This document shows, one piece after another, positions 36,344 through 44,913 of a stretch of DNA of 64,000 nt. Below the pieces are notes generated by a model. The model was not told the DNA's origin and ran no database searches. It worked only from the letters and a program-made list of their open reading frames with translations. The position numbers and the translations under genes were made by a program. Position 1 is the first letter of the stretch. Every line of letters begins with the position of its first letter. Origin of the DNA: Burkholderia contaminans (GTDB lineage Bacteria > Pseudomonadota > Gammaproteobacteria > Burkholderiales > Burkholderiaceae); the NCBI RefSeq assembly GCF_029633825.1, contig NZ_CP090640.1, forward strand, positions 2,666,001 to 2,730,000, in the 5' to 3' direction.

Positions 36344-37624
36344 ATGGCTATCGTAGAAGTCAAAGTCCCCCAGCTTTCGGAGTCGGTTTCGGAAGCCACC
36401 ATGCTGCAGTGGAAGAAGAAGCCGGGCGAAGCAGTTGCTCAAGACGAAATCCTGATCGAACTCGAGACCGACAAGGTCGTGCTCGAAGTGCCGGCACCGG
36501 CCGCGGGCGTGCTCGCGCAAGTGCTGCAGAACGACGGTGACACCGTCGTTGCCGATCAGCTGATCGCAACGATCGACACCGAAGCGAAGGCAGGTGCAGC
36601 CGAAGCCGCGGCAGGCGCCGCCGAAGTCAAGCCGGCAGCAGCGCCTGCTGCAGCCGCACCGGCAGCACAGCCGGTCGCTGCAGCCGCAACTGCATCGTCG
36701 ACCACCGCATCGCCGGCCGCATCGAAGCTGCTGGCCGAGAAGGGCCTGTCGGCGGGCGACGTCGCAGGTTCGGGCCGCGACGGCCGCGTCACGAAGGGCG
36801 ACGCGCTGGCAGCAGGCAGCGCACCGAAGGCCGCTCCGGCTGCCGCACCGGCGAAGACCGCCGCTGCGAAGCCGTCGCTGCCGGAAGTGAAGGTGCCGGC
36901 ATCGGCCGCGACCTGGCTGAACGACCGTCCGGAACAGCGCGTGCCGATGTCGCGCCTGCGTGCGCGTATCGCCGAGCGTCTGCTTGAGTCGCAGCAGACC
37001 AACGCGATCCTGACGACGTTCAACGAAGTGAACATGGCTCCGGTCATGGAACTGCGCAACAAGTACAAGGACAAGTTCGAGAAGGAACATGGCGTGAAGC
37101 TCGGCTTCATGTCGTTCTTCGTGAAGGCGGCCGTGCACGCGCTGAAGAAGTTCCCGCTCGTGAACGCGTCGATCGACGGTAACGACATCGTCTACCACGG
37201 CTACTTCGACATCGGTATCGCGGTCGGTTCGCCGCGCGGCCTCGTCGTGCCGATCCTGCGCAACGCGGATCAGCTGAGCCTCGCCGAGATCGAAAAGAAG
37301 ATCGCCGAATTCGGCCAGAAGGCGAAGGACGGCAAGCTGTCGATCGAGGAAATGACGGGCGGTACGTTCTCGATCTCGAACGGCGGTGTGTTCGGTTCGA
37401 TGTTGTCGACCCCGATCATCAACCCGCCGCAGTCGGCAATCCTCGGCGTGCACGCGACGAAGGAGCGCCCGGTCGTCGAAAACGGCCAGATCGTGATCCG
37501 TCCGATCAACTACCTCGCGCTGTCTTACGACCACCGCATCATCGACGGCCGCGAAGCCGTGCTGTCGCTCGTCGCGATGAAGGATGCGCTGGAAGATCCG
37601 GCTCGCCTGCTGCTCGACCTGTAA
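36344..37624 (+). CDS. odhB: Dihydrolipoyl succinyltransferase (E2)
   Basis: 426 residues from the ATG at 36344, with CCAGGAAAA upstream. The frame back to 36236 is unsupported. E2 core of the 2-oxoglutarate dehydrogenase complex (sucB). One lipoyl domain with lipoyl-Lys44 ([12 protein letters not shown]), an Ala/Pro linker, the E1/E3-binding domain ([27 protein letters not shown] region), and the catalytic domain with His/Asp in [12 protein letters not shown]. It lies 135 bases after odhA in the same direction. Confidence 0.97.
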   Translation: MAIVEVKVPQLSESVSEATMLQWKKKPGEAVAQDEILIELETDKVVLEVPAPAAGVLAQVLQNDGDTVVADQLIATIDTEAKAGAAEAAAGAAEVKPAAAPAAAAPAAQPVAAAATASSTTASPAASKLLAEKGLSAGDVAGSGRDGRVTKGDALAAGSAPKAAPAAAPAKTAAAKPSLPEVKVPASAATWLNDRPEQRVPMSRLRARIAERLLESQQTNAILTTFNEVNMAPVMELRNKYKDKFEKEHGVKLGFMSFFVKAAVHALKKFPLVNASIDGNDIVYHGYFDIGIAVGSPRGLVVPILRNADQLSLAEIEKKIAEFGQKAKDGKLSIEEMTGGTFSISNGGVFGSMLSTPIINPPQSAILGVHATKERPVVENGQIVIRPINYLALSYDHRIIDGREAVLSLVAMKDALEDPARLLLDL

Positions 37625-37707
37625 GCCGAGTTTCACCGCATTGACCCGCACCGCACGGGCGCGCGACACGCGCGGCCCGTGCGGTTGCACAAGAAGAAAG
37701 GATTGTC

Positions 37708-39138
37708 ATGTCCAAGGAATTTGACGTCGTCGTGATCGGCGCCGGCCCAGGCGGTTACATCGCCGCGATCCGCGCTGCGCAGCTCGGCAAGACGGTTGCG
37801 TGTATCGAGAAGTGGAAGAATCCGGCCGGCGCGCTGAAGCTCGGCGGCACGTGCCTGAACGTCGGCTGCATCCCGTCGAAGGCGCTGCTCGCGTCGTCGG
37901 AAGAGTTCGAGAACACGTCGCACCATCTGGCCGACCACGGCATCACGGTCGACGGCGTGAAGATCGATGTCGCGAAGATGCTCGGCCGCAAGGACGCGAT
38001 CGTCGAGAAGATGACGAGCGGGATCGAGTTCCTGTTCAAGAAGAACAAGATCACCTGGCTGAAGGGCCATGGCAAGTTCACCGGCAAGACCGACGCCGGC
38101 GTGCAGATCGAAGTGAGCGGCGAGGGTGAAACCGAAGTCGTCACCGCGAAGAACGTGATCATCGCGACGGGCTCGAAGGCGCGTCACCTGCCGGGCATTC
38201 CGGTCGACAACAAGATCGTGTCGGACAACGAAGGTGCGCTGACGTTCGACTCGGTGCCGAAGAAGCTCGCCGTGATCGGCGCAGGCGTGATCGGTCTCGA
38301 GCTCGGCTCGGTGTGGCGTCGCCTCGGCGCCGAAGTGACGGTGCTCGAAGCGCTGCCGGCCTTCCTCGGCGCAGCTGACGAAGCGCTCGCGAAGGAAGCA
38401 GCCAAGCTGTTCAAGAAGCAGGGCCTCGACATCCATCTCGGCGTGAAGATCGGCGAAGTGAAGACGACCGCGAACGGCGTGTCGATCGCCTACACGGACA
38501 AGGACGGCAACGCGCAGACGCTCGACGCCGACCGCCTGATCGTGTCGGTCGGCCGCGTGCCGAACACCGACAACCTCGGCCTCGAGGCAATCGGCCTGAA
38601 GGCGAACGAGCGCGGCTTCATCGACGTGGACGACCACTGCCGCACGGCGGTGCCGAATGTGTACGCGATCGGCGACGTGGTGCGTGGCCCGATGCTCGCG
38701 CACAAGGCGGAAGACGAAGGCGTGCTGGTCGCGGAAGTGATCGACGGCCAGAAGCCGCACATCGACTACAACTGCATTCCGTGGGTGATCTACACGTACC
38801 CGGAAATCGCATGGGTCGGCAAGACGGAGCAGCAGCTGAAGGCGGAAGGCCGCGAGATCAAGTCGGGCAAGTTCCCGTTCTCGATCAACGGCCGCGCGCT
38901 CGGCATGAACGCTCCGGACGGCTTCGTGAAGATGATCGCGGACGCGAAGACCGACGAACTGCTCGGCGTGCACGTGATCGCTGCGAACGCGTCGGACCTG
39001 ATCGCGGAAGCCGTGGTGGCGATGGAATTCAAGGCGGCGTCGGAAGACATCGCTCGCATCTGCCATCCGCACCCGTCGATGTCGGAAGTGATGCGCGAAG
39101 CGGCGCTCGCCGTCGACAAGCGCTCGCTGAACAGCTGA
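37708..39138 (+). CDS. lpdA: Dihydrolipoyl dehydrogenase (E3)
   Basis: 476 residues. FAD enzyme that reoxidises the lipoyl group of E2 and makes NADH. FAD motif [15 protein letters not shown], redox disulfide in [16 protein letters not shown] (Cys-x4-Cys), NAD motif [15 protein letters not shown], the FAD motif [20 protein letters not shown], and catalytic His/Glu in [14 protein letters not shown]. Ribosome site AAGAAAGG. It completes the odhA-odhB-lpdA operon, so this E3 is dedicated to the 2-oxoglutarate complex. A GCCGGCCG/CGGCCGGC hairpin follows at 39151-39171. Confidence 0.96.
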   Translation: MSKEFDVVVIGAGPGGYIAAIRAAQLGKTVACIEKWKNPAGALKLGGTCLNVGCIPSKALLASSEEFENTSHHLADHGITVDGVKIDVAKMLGRKDAIVEKMTSGIEFLFKKNKITWLKGHGKFTGKTDAGVQIEVSGEGETEVVTAKNVIIATGSKARHLPGIPVDNKIVSDNEGALTFDSVPKKLAVIGAGVIGLELGSVWRRLGAEVTVLEALPAFLGAADEALAKEAAKLFKKQGLDIHLGVKIGEVKTTANGVSIAYTDKDGNAQTLDADRLIVSVGRVPNTDNLGLEAIGLKANERGFIDVDDHCRTAVPNVYAIGDVVRGPMLAHKAEDEGVLVAEVIDGQKPHIDYNCIPWVIYTYPEIAWVGKTEQQLKAEGREIKSGKFPFSINGRALGMNAPDGFVKMIADAKTDELLGVHVIAANASDLIAEAVVAMEFKAASEDIARICHPHPSMSEVMREAALAVDKRSLNS

Positions 39139-39190
39139 GCGCGGTGTAGCGCCGGCCGGCCATCGGCCGGCGCAGCCGTCTCATGACGAG

Positions 39191-39224
39191 GGCGGGCGGG
39201 TTTTCCCGTCCGCCTTCGTTTTTT
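39191..39224 (+). terminator. Terminator after the odh operon
   Basis: GGCGGGCGGG/CCCGTCCGCC stem (one wobble), loop TTTT, then TTCGTTTTTT. It ends 12 bases before the zapE start, so zapE either uses read-through or has a promoter in the hairpin region. Confidence 0.75.
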
Positions 39225-39236
39225 CCGGTTTGCCCG

Positions 39237-40334
39237 ATGAACGTCACCGAATACTACACGCGCGAACTGACCACGCGCGGCTATCAGTCCGATCCCGCAC
39301 AGCGCGCGGCCGTCGATCGCCTGCAGCAATGTTTCGACGAGTGGGTCGAGTACAAGGCGCGCCGCTCGAACGCATTCAAGAAGCTCATCAATCATCCCGA
39401 CCTCCCGCGCGGCGTCTACATGTGGGGCGGCGTCGGTCGCGGCAAGAGCTTCCTGATGGACAGCTTCTTCGCGGTCGTGCCCGTGCAGCGCAAGACGCGC
39501 CTGCATTTCCATGAATTCATGCGCGAAGTGCATCGTGAGCTCGAGGAGCTGAAAGGGCAGGCCGATCCGCTCGACGAACTCGCACGGCGCATCGCGAAGC
39601 GCTACCGGTTGATCTGCTTCGACGAGTTCCATGTGTCGGACATTGCCGATGCGATGATCCTGTACCGTCTGCTTGACCGCCTGTTCAACAACGGCGTGCA
39701 GTTCGTGATGACGTCCAACTACGATCCCGACGACCTGTATCCGGACGGCCTGCATCGCGACCGCATGCTGCCGGCGATCGCGCTGATCAAGTCCAAGCTC
39801 GACGTGCTCAACGTCGACGCGGGCGTCGATTATCGCCAGCGCACGCTCGCGCAGGTGAAGATGTATCACACGCCGCTCGGCGCGGATGCCGATCGCGAAT
39901 TGCGGCATGCCTTCCAGAAGCTCGCTGCCGTGCCCGACGAAAGCCCGCTCCTGCATATCGAGAAGCGCGAGCTGAAGGCGCTGCGCAAGGCGGACGGCGT
40001 CGTGTGGTTCGACTTCGCGACGCTGTGCGGCGGCCCGCGTTCGCAGAACGACTACCTCGAACTGGCAAGCCGCTTCCACGCGATCGTGCTGTCCGAGGTG
40101 CCGCAGATGTCGCCGCGGATGGCGTCCGAGGCGCGGCGCTTCACGTGGCTCATCGACGTGCTGTACGACCACAAGGTCAAGCTGCTGATGTCCGCGGCGG
40201 TGCCGGCGGAGCAGTTGTATATCGAAGGCCCGATGGCCAACGAGTTTGCGCGTACGGTCTCGCGAATCGTCGAGATGCAGTCGAAGGAATACATCGAAAC
40301 GCCGCGCCGCATCGTCGATACGTCGCTGACCTGA
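39237..40334 (+). CDS. zapE: Cell division ATPase ZapE (AFG1 family)
   Basis: 365 residues from the ATG at 39237 (MNVTEYYTRELTTRGYQ). The longer frame from 39183 adds residues encoded by the terminator. AFG1-like ATPase: Walker A GGVGRGKSFLMDSFF, Walker B LICFDEFHVSDIADAMIL, sensor and arginine-finger region FVMTSNYDPDDLYPDGLHRDR, and the family signature LCGGPRSQNDYLELASRFH. In E. coli it acts at the Z ring under stress. Substrate engagement in Burkholderia is unproven. No good ribosome site is seen. Confidence 0.9.
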   Translation: MNVTEYYTRELTTRGYQSDPAQRAAVDRLQQCFDEWVEYKARRSNAFKKLINHPDLPRGVYMWGGVGRGKSFLMDSFFAVVPVQRKTRLHFHEFMREVHRELEELKGQADPLDELARRIAKRYRLICFDEFHVSDIADAMILYRLLDRLFNNGVQFVMTSNYDPDDLYPDGLHRDRMLPAIALIKSKLDVLNVDAGVDYRQRTLAQVKMYHTPLGADADRELRHAFQKLAAVPDESPLLHIEKRELKALRKADGVVWFDFATLCGGPRSQNDYLELASRFHAIVLSEVPQMSPRMASEARRFTWLIDVLYDHKVKLLMSAAVPAEQLYIEGPMANEFARTVSRIVEMQSKEYIETPRRIVDTSLT

Positions 40335-40342
40335 GTGCGATT

Positions 40343-40378
40343 TCCGGCAATTGACGGGATTCAAACGTCAATTCCGGT
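40343..40378. repeat. Inverted repeat between zapE and the DUF4096-type gene
   Basis: Left arm CCGGCAATTGACG and right arm CGTCAATTCCGG pair with one bulged base around a 9-base loop. No T tail follows. It lies in a locally AT-rich stretch and may be an operator for the downstream gene or a weak terminator of zapE. Confidence 0.5.
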
Positions 40379-40478
40379 CAAATTAACGCAATCTCAGGGT
40401 ATTTTCGGATTTGTCTTATATTCATGGTTGAGGTGAGCCGATATCGTTGTGTCATGGTTACTAAGGCTGGAGATGTCC

Positions 40479-40889
40479 ATGACACCGTATCGCGATCTCA
40501 CCGACCAACAGTGGCGCTGCGTTGCGTCGCTTCTGCCCGAAATGCAGCCGCGCACCGAGTTGCGCGGCCGGCCGTTGGCCAATACGCGTGCCGTCCTGAA
40601 CGGCGTGCTTTGGGTAATCTACAGCGGCGCAACGTGGTCGGCCATGCCGCGTCGTTACCCGTCGTATCAAACCTGCCATCGTCGCTTCAAGGTCTGGCAC
40701 GAGACGGGCACGTTGATGAGTGTCATGCGTGAACTCTATGGCGACGCAGGCGTGAATCTGTGCAACGAGTTGTCCACGCGCATGCGCAAGCACACGCAAT
40801 CGAAGGCGGCGGAAGCACGCAGCAATGCGACGCCCGCGTATCGTGCACCTGGCAGCTATGTGTCGGACACACTCAAGCATGCAGCGTGA
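40479..40889 (+). CDS. DUF4096-type transposase-derived protein
   Basis: 136 residues from the ATG at 40479 (MTPYRDLTDQQW), six bases after GGAG. An ATG six bases earlier abuts the ribosome site. Residues 5-90 match the DUF4096 N-terminal domain of IS5-type transposases: LTDQQWRCVASLL, LRGRPLANTRAVLNGVLWVI, GATWSAMPRRYPSYQTCHRRF. There is no DDE catalytic domain. The tail is ELSTRMRKHTQSKAAEARSN then YRAPGSYVSDTLKHAA. It has the same plan as the protein at 11491-11892 but a different tail. No IS ends were found around it. Probably a DNA-binding protein of unknown role. Confidence 0.65.
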   Translation: MTPYRDLTDQQWRCVASLLPEMQPRTELRGRPLANTRAVLNGVLWVIYSGATWSAMPRRYPSYQTCHRRFKVWHETGTLMSVMRELYGDAGVNLCNELSTRMRKHTQSKAAEARSNATPAYRAPGSYVSDTLKHAA

Positions 40890-40923
40890 TGTTCGTCAGT
40901 TCCACCCACGCACGCACCAAAAC

Positions 40924-40960
40924 AAAATCGGCCTGACGACTTCGTCGCAGGCCGACTTTT
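40924..40960. terminator. Bidirectional terminator
   Basis: AAAATCGGCCTG pairs with CAGGCCGACTTTT around an ACGAC/GTCG inner stem. A run of A on one side and T on the other lets it serve both the DUF4096-type gene (+) and the DUF2147 gene (-). Confidence 0.8.
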
Positions 40961-40991
40961 CATTGAGCCGCGCATTCAAGCGCGAGCCGCG

Positions 40992-41453
40992 TTATTGCTG
41001 GCGAACCCAGGTCTGCGAACGGCCGAGCAGCGACACGCCGATGTAACCGCGCACGACGAGTTTCTGGCCGCCGTCTTCAAGTGTCATCTTGCACTTGTAG
41101 ACCTTGCCGTTCTCCGGGTCGAGAATGTTGCCGCCGTCCCAGTGGTCGCCTTCCTTCTTCATGGCCTTGATGATCGTCATGCCCTTGATGAGCTGATCCT
41201 TGCGCTCGTCCGTGCAGGCGGTGCAGCGGCGGTCAGGCGTATCGTTTGCGCCGAGGCCCTTCACGACCTTGCCGGTCAGCGCACCGTCACCGTCCTCGGC
41301 GATCTGCACGAGTGCCTTCGGCTGATGCGTGTTGTCGTCGATCGTCTGCCACATGCCGATGGGGCTGTCTGCCTGTGCGAACGTGGGAGCTGCGCATGCG
41401 AGCAGGGCGCCGGCGATGGCGATTGCACGCAACGGGCGGGTCAGTTGAATCAT
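40992..41453 (-). CDS. DUF2147 exported protein
   Basis: 153 residues from the ATG at 41453, with GGAGGAAGAC directly upstream. The signal peptide MIQLTRPLRAIAIAGALLACAAPTFA is followed by a DUF2147 domain: SPIGMWQTIDDNTHQPKALV, RRCTACTDERKDQLIKGMTI, GGNILDPENGKVYKCKMTL, LVVRGYIGVSLLGRSQTWVR, all typical. A small periplasmic beta-barrel of lipocalin-like fold is expected. The CTAC cysteines are conserved in the family. The role is unknown. Confidence 0.88.
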   Translation of the reverse strand: MIQLTRPLRAIAIAGALLACAAPTFAQADSPIGMWQTIDDNTHQPKALVQIAEDGDGALTGKVVKGLGANDTPDRRCTACTDERKDQLIKGMTIIKAMKKEGDHWDGGNILDPENGKVYKCKMTLEDGGQKLVVRGYIGVSLLGRSQTWVRQQ

Positions 41454-41582
41454 TGTCTTCCTCCTTGTTTTGCATGTCTGTTCGATTCGCTCGCACGACC
41501 GTCTGCATGGGGCGGGCATGTTGCGAGCTTCGCCAGAATACGTGAAACCGTGCGCCACGTTTGATAGAGGGGACTCTAATCG

Positions 41583-41609
41583 AAACAGCCCGCGTGGCGC
41601 GGGCTGTTT
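41583..41609 (-). terminator. Terminator of the repeat-lipoprotein/TpsB operon
   Basis: A perfect 12-base stem AAACAGCCCGCG/CGCGGGCTGTTT with a TGG loop, 10 bases after the TpsB stop on the minus strand. Only three T follow within the stem end. Confidence 0.7.
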
Positions 41610-41618
41610 GGTGACCGA

Positions 41619-43304
41619 TCAGTTGAGCTGATATGAGAATGCGGCGTTGATGCGCGGGCTGCGTGACGCGCTTTCGACGGGTGCGTCACCCACCGGTTTC
41701 GCGACGTTCAGGTCGAGGCTGTAGAAGCGGCTGTCGGTGAGCCGTACGCCGATGCCGACCGACGACATGCGGTTCGGCGATGGCGTGCCTGCGTGCAGGT
41801 ACACGCGCGCCATGTCGTATGCGATGTACGGCGTGATCGATTTCAGATATGTCCAGCCCGGCGTGAAGCCGCGGTTCACTTCGAGCGACATCCCCCAGCC
41901 CGAGTCGCCCGACGTTTCGCCCGGTTGGTAGCCGAGCGCGTAACGGGTCGAGCCGAACGAGATCTGTTCGGACGTCGGCAGCGAGTCGGGACTGTATTGC
42001 CCGGTCAGCGACACCGACGTGCCGATCCGGAACGGCCATTCGTTCGTCTGCGTGAAGGTCGCGCCGGTGCGAACGAAGGTCAGCGAGATCGGGCTGTCCA
42101 CCGACGTCGTCGTCGTGCCGACGGTGATGTCCTGCGCTTTCGACGCGCCGAGGATGTTGAAGCCCTTCGCGACGTTGACGCTCAGCTTCTGTACCTGTTT
42201 CGGCTGGACGCTCGTGTAGTCGAGCTGCATCTGCAGCACGCGGACTTGCGAACGCGTGTCGATGCTGTTGCCATTGAGCTTGCTCTGGTAACGGTCTTCG
42301 TTGTGCGCTGCGTATCCCGACACCGTACCGAGCAGGCTGCGCTGGTTGTTCAGCAGGATCGGATAGGATGCCGAAAGACCCAGTTTCTCGTTCTTGACGG
42401 TGCGCTCGACGGTCGACGGCAACCCCGGGTTGTCGGTCGGCTTGCCGCGATACGTGCTGGCATCGAGGCGCGTGATCAGGCCGCTGCTGCCGACCGGCAG
42501 CGCGCCGCTGAACGCGAAGTAGGTCTGCTTGTCGCGTCCCGGCGGCGCGAGCGCCGAGATGCTCAACTGCTCGCCGAACGACGTGAGGCCGTTTTCGGTC
42601 GCGGTGATGAGACCCTGGACGCCCGGGTGGTTGAAGTCGATCCCCGTGCTGACGTTGAACGGCTTGCGATCCACCGCGAGCTCGAGCGTCGTCGCGCCGT
42701 CGGTGGTTTGCGGCGGCGGGACGTTCGCCTTCACCGTAAGGCCTGGCAGCAGCCCGAATGTGTTCACGTAGCGCTCGAACGTCGCGCGGCGCAGGGGGCG
42801 GTCGGCCGTGATGTGAGCGGCAATTGCGCGAATCTTCGATTCCATTGCACCGGGCTTGCCGGTGACCTTGACGTCCGACACATAGCCTTCGACCACCGTG
42901 ATGCGCACGACGCCGTTCTCGAACGTCTGCGCAGGGACAAACGCGAACGACAGCGCGAAGCCGCGATCCTGGTACAGCTTCGTCACGCCGTTGGCGGTTT
43001 CGATCAGCTCGCCGATCGTGATGTCCTTGCCGACGAGAGGGGTGAAGCGACGCGAGATTTCCTCGAACGGCACGGACTTCACGCCTTCGACCTGGAATGT
43101 GGTCGGCGTCAGGTGACGCGACAGCAGCTCCTGCAACTGCGGCGCCTGCGGTGCGACCTGCACGGTTACGTTCGGGCCGGTTTTCGGCGCGTTGATCTGG
43201 GGCAGGGAGTCGAGCGGGTTACCGCCGACGCGCGTTTGTGCATGTGCCGTGCCTGCTGCCGCGATGGCGAGCAGCATCATCCATCTGTCGAGTCTGGATT
43301 TCAT
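41619..43304 (-). CDS. TpsB-like outer-membrane transporter (ShlB/FhaC/HecB family)
   Basis: 561 residues. Signal peptide MKSRLDRWMMLLAIAAAGTAHA, a POTRA_2 domain (FQVEGVKSVPFEEISRRF, GFALSFAFVPAQTFENG, VVRITVVEGYVSDVKV), a second POTRA area, and a 16-strand barrel ending in a C-terminal strand (RINAAFSYQLN, final residue Asn rather than Phe). Members secrete TpsA exoproteins in two-partner secretion. The usual L6 motif VRGY/F is replaced by ALGYQPGETSGDSGW, so the key Arg is missing. No protein with a TPS secretion domain is in the window. Upstream in the operon are two repeat lipoproteins (gap 144 bases), the only candidates for cargo. Confidence 0.8.
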   Translation of the reverse strand: MKSRLDRWMMLLAIAAAGTAHAQTRVGGNPLDSLPQINAPKTGPNVTVQVAPQAPQLQELLSRHLTPTTFQVEGVKSVPFEEISRRFTPLVGKDITIGELIETANGVTKLYQDRGFALSFAFVPAQTFENGVVRITVVEGYVSDVKVTGKPGAMESKIRAIAAHITADRPLRRATFERYVNTFGLLPGLTVKANVPPPQTTDGATTLELAVDRKPFNVSTGIDFNHPGVQGLITATENGLTSFGEQLSISALAPPGRDKQTYFAFSGALPVGSSGLITRLDASTYRGKPTDNPGLPSTVERTVKNEKLGLSASYPILLNNQRSLLGTVSGYAAHNEDRYQSKLNGNSIDTRSQVRVLQMQLDYTSVQPKQVQKLSVNVAKGFNILGASKAQDITVGTTTTSVDSPISLTFVRTGATFTQTNEWPFRIGTSVSLTGQYSPDSLPTSEQISFGSTRYALGYQPGETSGDSGWGMSLEVNRGFTPGWTYLKSITPYIAYDMARVYLHAGTPSPNRMSSVGIGVRLTDSRFYSLDLNVAKPVGDAPVESASRSPRINAAFSYQLN

Positions 43305-43448
43305 TGTTTTTCCTCGTTGGCCTTGCTCTTCGTCTTCTTTGTAATGCCGGCGCGCGACACCAGGGTGCCGCGCGCCGCGTGCCGCAATGCCGGTTGTGTT
43401 TGTACGGTCGCGCCATCCGCTCCGGCTGCGAAGGTGCGACCGTCCTCC

Positions 43449-44873
43449 TTACTTGCCAACGCTACCCAGCGTACCCAGCAATCCCGTTACCGGTGCCAGC
43501 AGCCCCGTCGAGCCGCCGCTCGACGTTGCCGTACCCGTGACGCTGCCAACCAGCGACGTGACCGGTGCGAGCGGGCTCGATCCGCCCGATCCTGCTGCGC
43601 CGCCCACTGCTCCGGTGACAGTATTCAGCAAACCGGTGACAGGCGCGAGAGGGTTTGCACTGCCTGCGCCACCCGTTGCGCCGCCGAGCGTGCCCGTGAC
43701 CGTCGACACGAGATTCGTGACGGGGGCGAGCGGGCCGCCACTGCCGCCCGCCGCGCCGCTCAGTGCGCCGGTGACGGTGGAGACGAGGCCGGTGACGGGC
43801 GCGAGCGGGCTGCTGCCCGACCCGCCGGTCGCGCCGCCGAGTGCACCCGTGAGCGAGCCGAGCGGCGTCGAGCCGAGACCCGATAGCAGGCCGCCGAGCG
43901 GATTCGTCGAGCCGGAGCCCGACGACGTGCCGTTCTGTACGGTCGCCGTCGAGCCGCCGACGAGGCTCGTGATCAGGCCGGGGATCGGTGCCGCGCCGTT
44001 CGGGCCGTTCGGGTTGACGAGGCCACCCGCGTTGGTCACGGTGTTGCCGACCGCGGTGACGAGCTGACCGACGTCGCCGACGAGCGGCTGGCTCGACGTG
44101 CCGCCAACCTGCTTGCCGGCCGAGCTGATCGCGCCGCCGACCTGGCCGAGCAGGCCCGAGACGGGTTGGCCGAGCCCGGTCGTCGTGCCGACCTGTTGCG
44201 TGACCTGGCCCGCGGTGATCACGAGCGGCGTGATTGCCGAGCTGAGCGGTTGTGTTACCTGCTGCACGGCGCCCGACGACAGCGTCGAGCCGATCGTCGT
44301 GCCGGCGGCCGTCAAGCCGTTGGCCACGGTGTCGAGCACGGTGCCGACCGGCGTCGTGACGGGCGCGAGCGGCGCGAGCTGGCCGGTGCCGAGCGCCTTG
44401 ACCGTCGAGCTCAGGCCGGACACCGTGTTGCTCGTTGCGCCGACCACGTTGCCGAGGCCCGCGACGGTCGTGCCGACCGGATCCTTGGTCGTACCGATCT
44501 GTCCCAGCCCGTTGCTCACCGCATCGGCGGCTGCACCGACGATCGTGCCGGTGCTGGAGAGCGTGCTGCCGACACCCTTCGTCACGCCGTCGCCGAGGCC
44601 CGGCACGCTGATGTTGCCCACCGTGCTGCCGAGGTCGGTGGCCGTCTGGCCGACCGTGCTGACCACCCCCTTGGTGCCGGTGGACGTGCCGCTGGTGCCG
44701 CTCGTGCTTGGCGTACCGCTCGTGCTCGGGTTGTTATTGTTGTTGCTGCTGGTCGGCGGCGAACTGACGCCGCCGCCGCCGCAGGCGGCCAGCAGGCAGG
44801 CGGCGGCGAAGGCCGTGAGGGGCGTGCGCCATTGGCGCAGGGCGGCTGTCGTGAGAGAACGTTGCTGGGACAT
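43449..44873 (-). CDS. Repeat-rich lipoprotein (Leu-Ala-Pro-Val-Thr repeats), shorter copy
   Basis: 474 residues from the ATG at 44873 (MSQQRSLTTAALRQWRTPL), with GGAGTCC upstream. The lipobox CLLAAC precedes a Ser/Asn-rich stretch with STSGTSGTS triplets. The middle has a Val/Gly/Thr-rich region with a dozen TVG, GLG and VTQ-type imperfect heptads. The C-terminal third has five copies of a roughly 25-residue unit with core [18 protein letters not shown]. It is paralogous to the next gene. No enzyme motif is present. Likely a surface- or periplasm-anchored fibrous protein. Low-complexity base composition is very GC-rich. Confidence 0.75.
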   Translation of the reverse strand: MSQQRSLTTAALRQWRTPLTAFAAACLLAACGGGGVSSPPTSSNNNNNPSTSGTPSTSGTSGTSTGTKGVVSTVGQTATDLGSTVGNISVPGLGDGVTKGVGSTLSSTGTIVGAAADAVSNGLGQIGTTKDPVGTTVAGLGNVVGATSNTVSGLSSTVKALGTGQLAPLAPVTTPVGTVLDTVANGLTAAGTTIGSTLSSGAVQQVTQPLSSAITPLVITAGQVTQQVGTTTGLGQPVSGLLGQVGGAISSAGKQVGGTSSQPLVGDVGQLVTAVGNTVTNAGGLVNPNGPNGAAPIPGLITSLVGGSTATVQNGTSSGSGSTNPLGGLLSGLGSTPLGSLTGALGGATGGSGSSPLAPVTGLVSTVTGALSGAAGGSGGPLAPVTNLVSTVTGTLGGATGGAGSANPLAPVTGLLNTVTGAVGGAAGSGGSSPLAPVTSLVGSVTGTATSSGGSTGLLAPVTGLLGTLGSVGK

Positions 44874-44913
44874 GATGGACTCCTCGCTGTCTTGTCGATT
44901 GATGGATGTTGGT

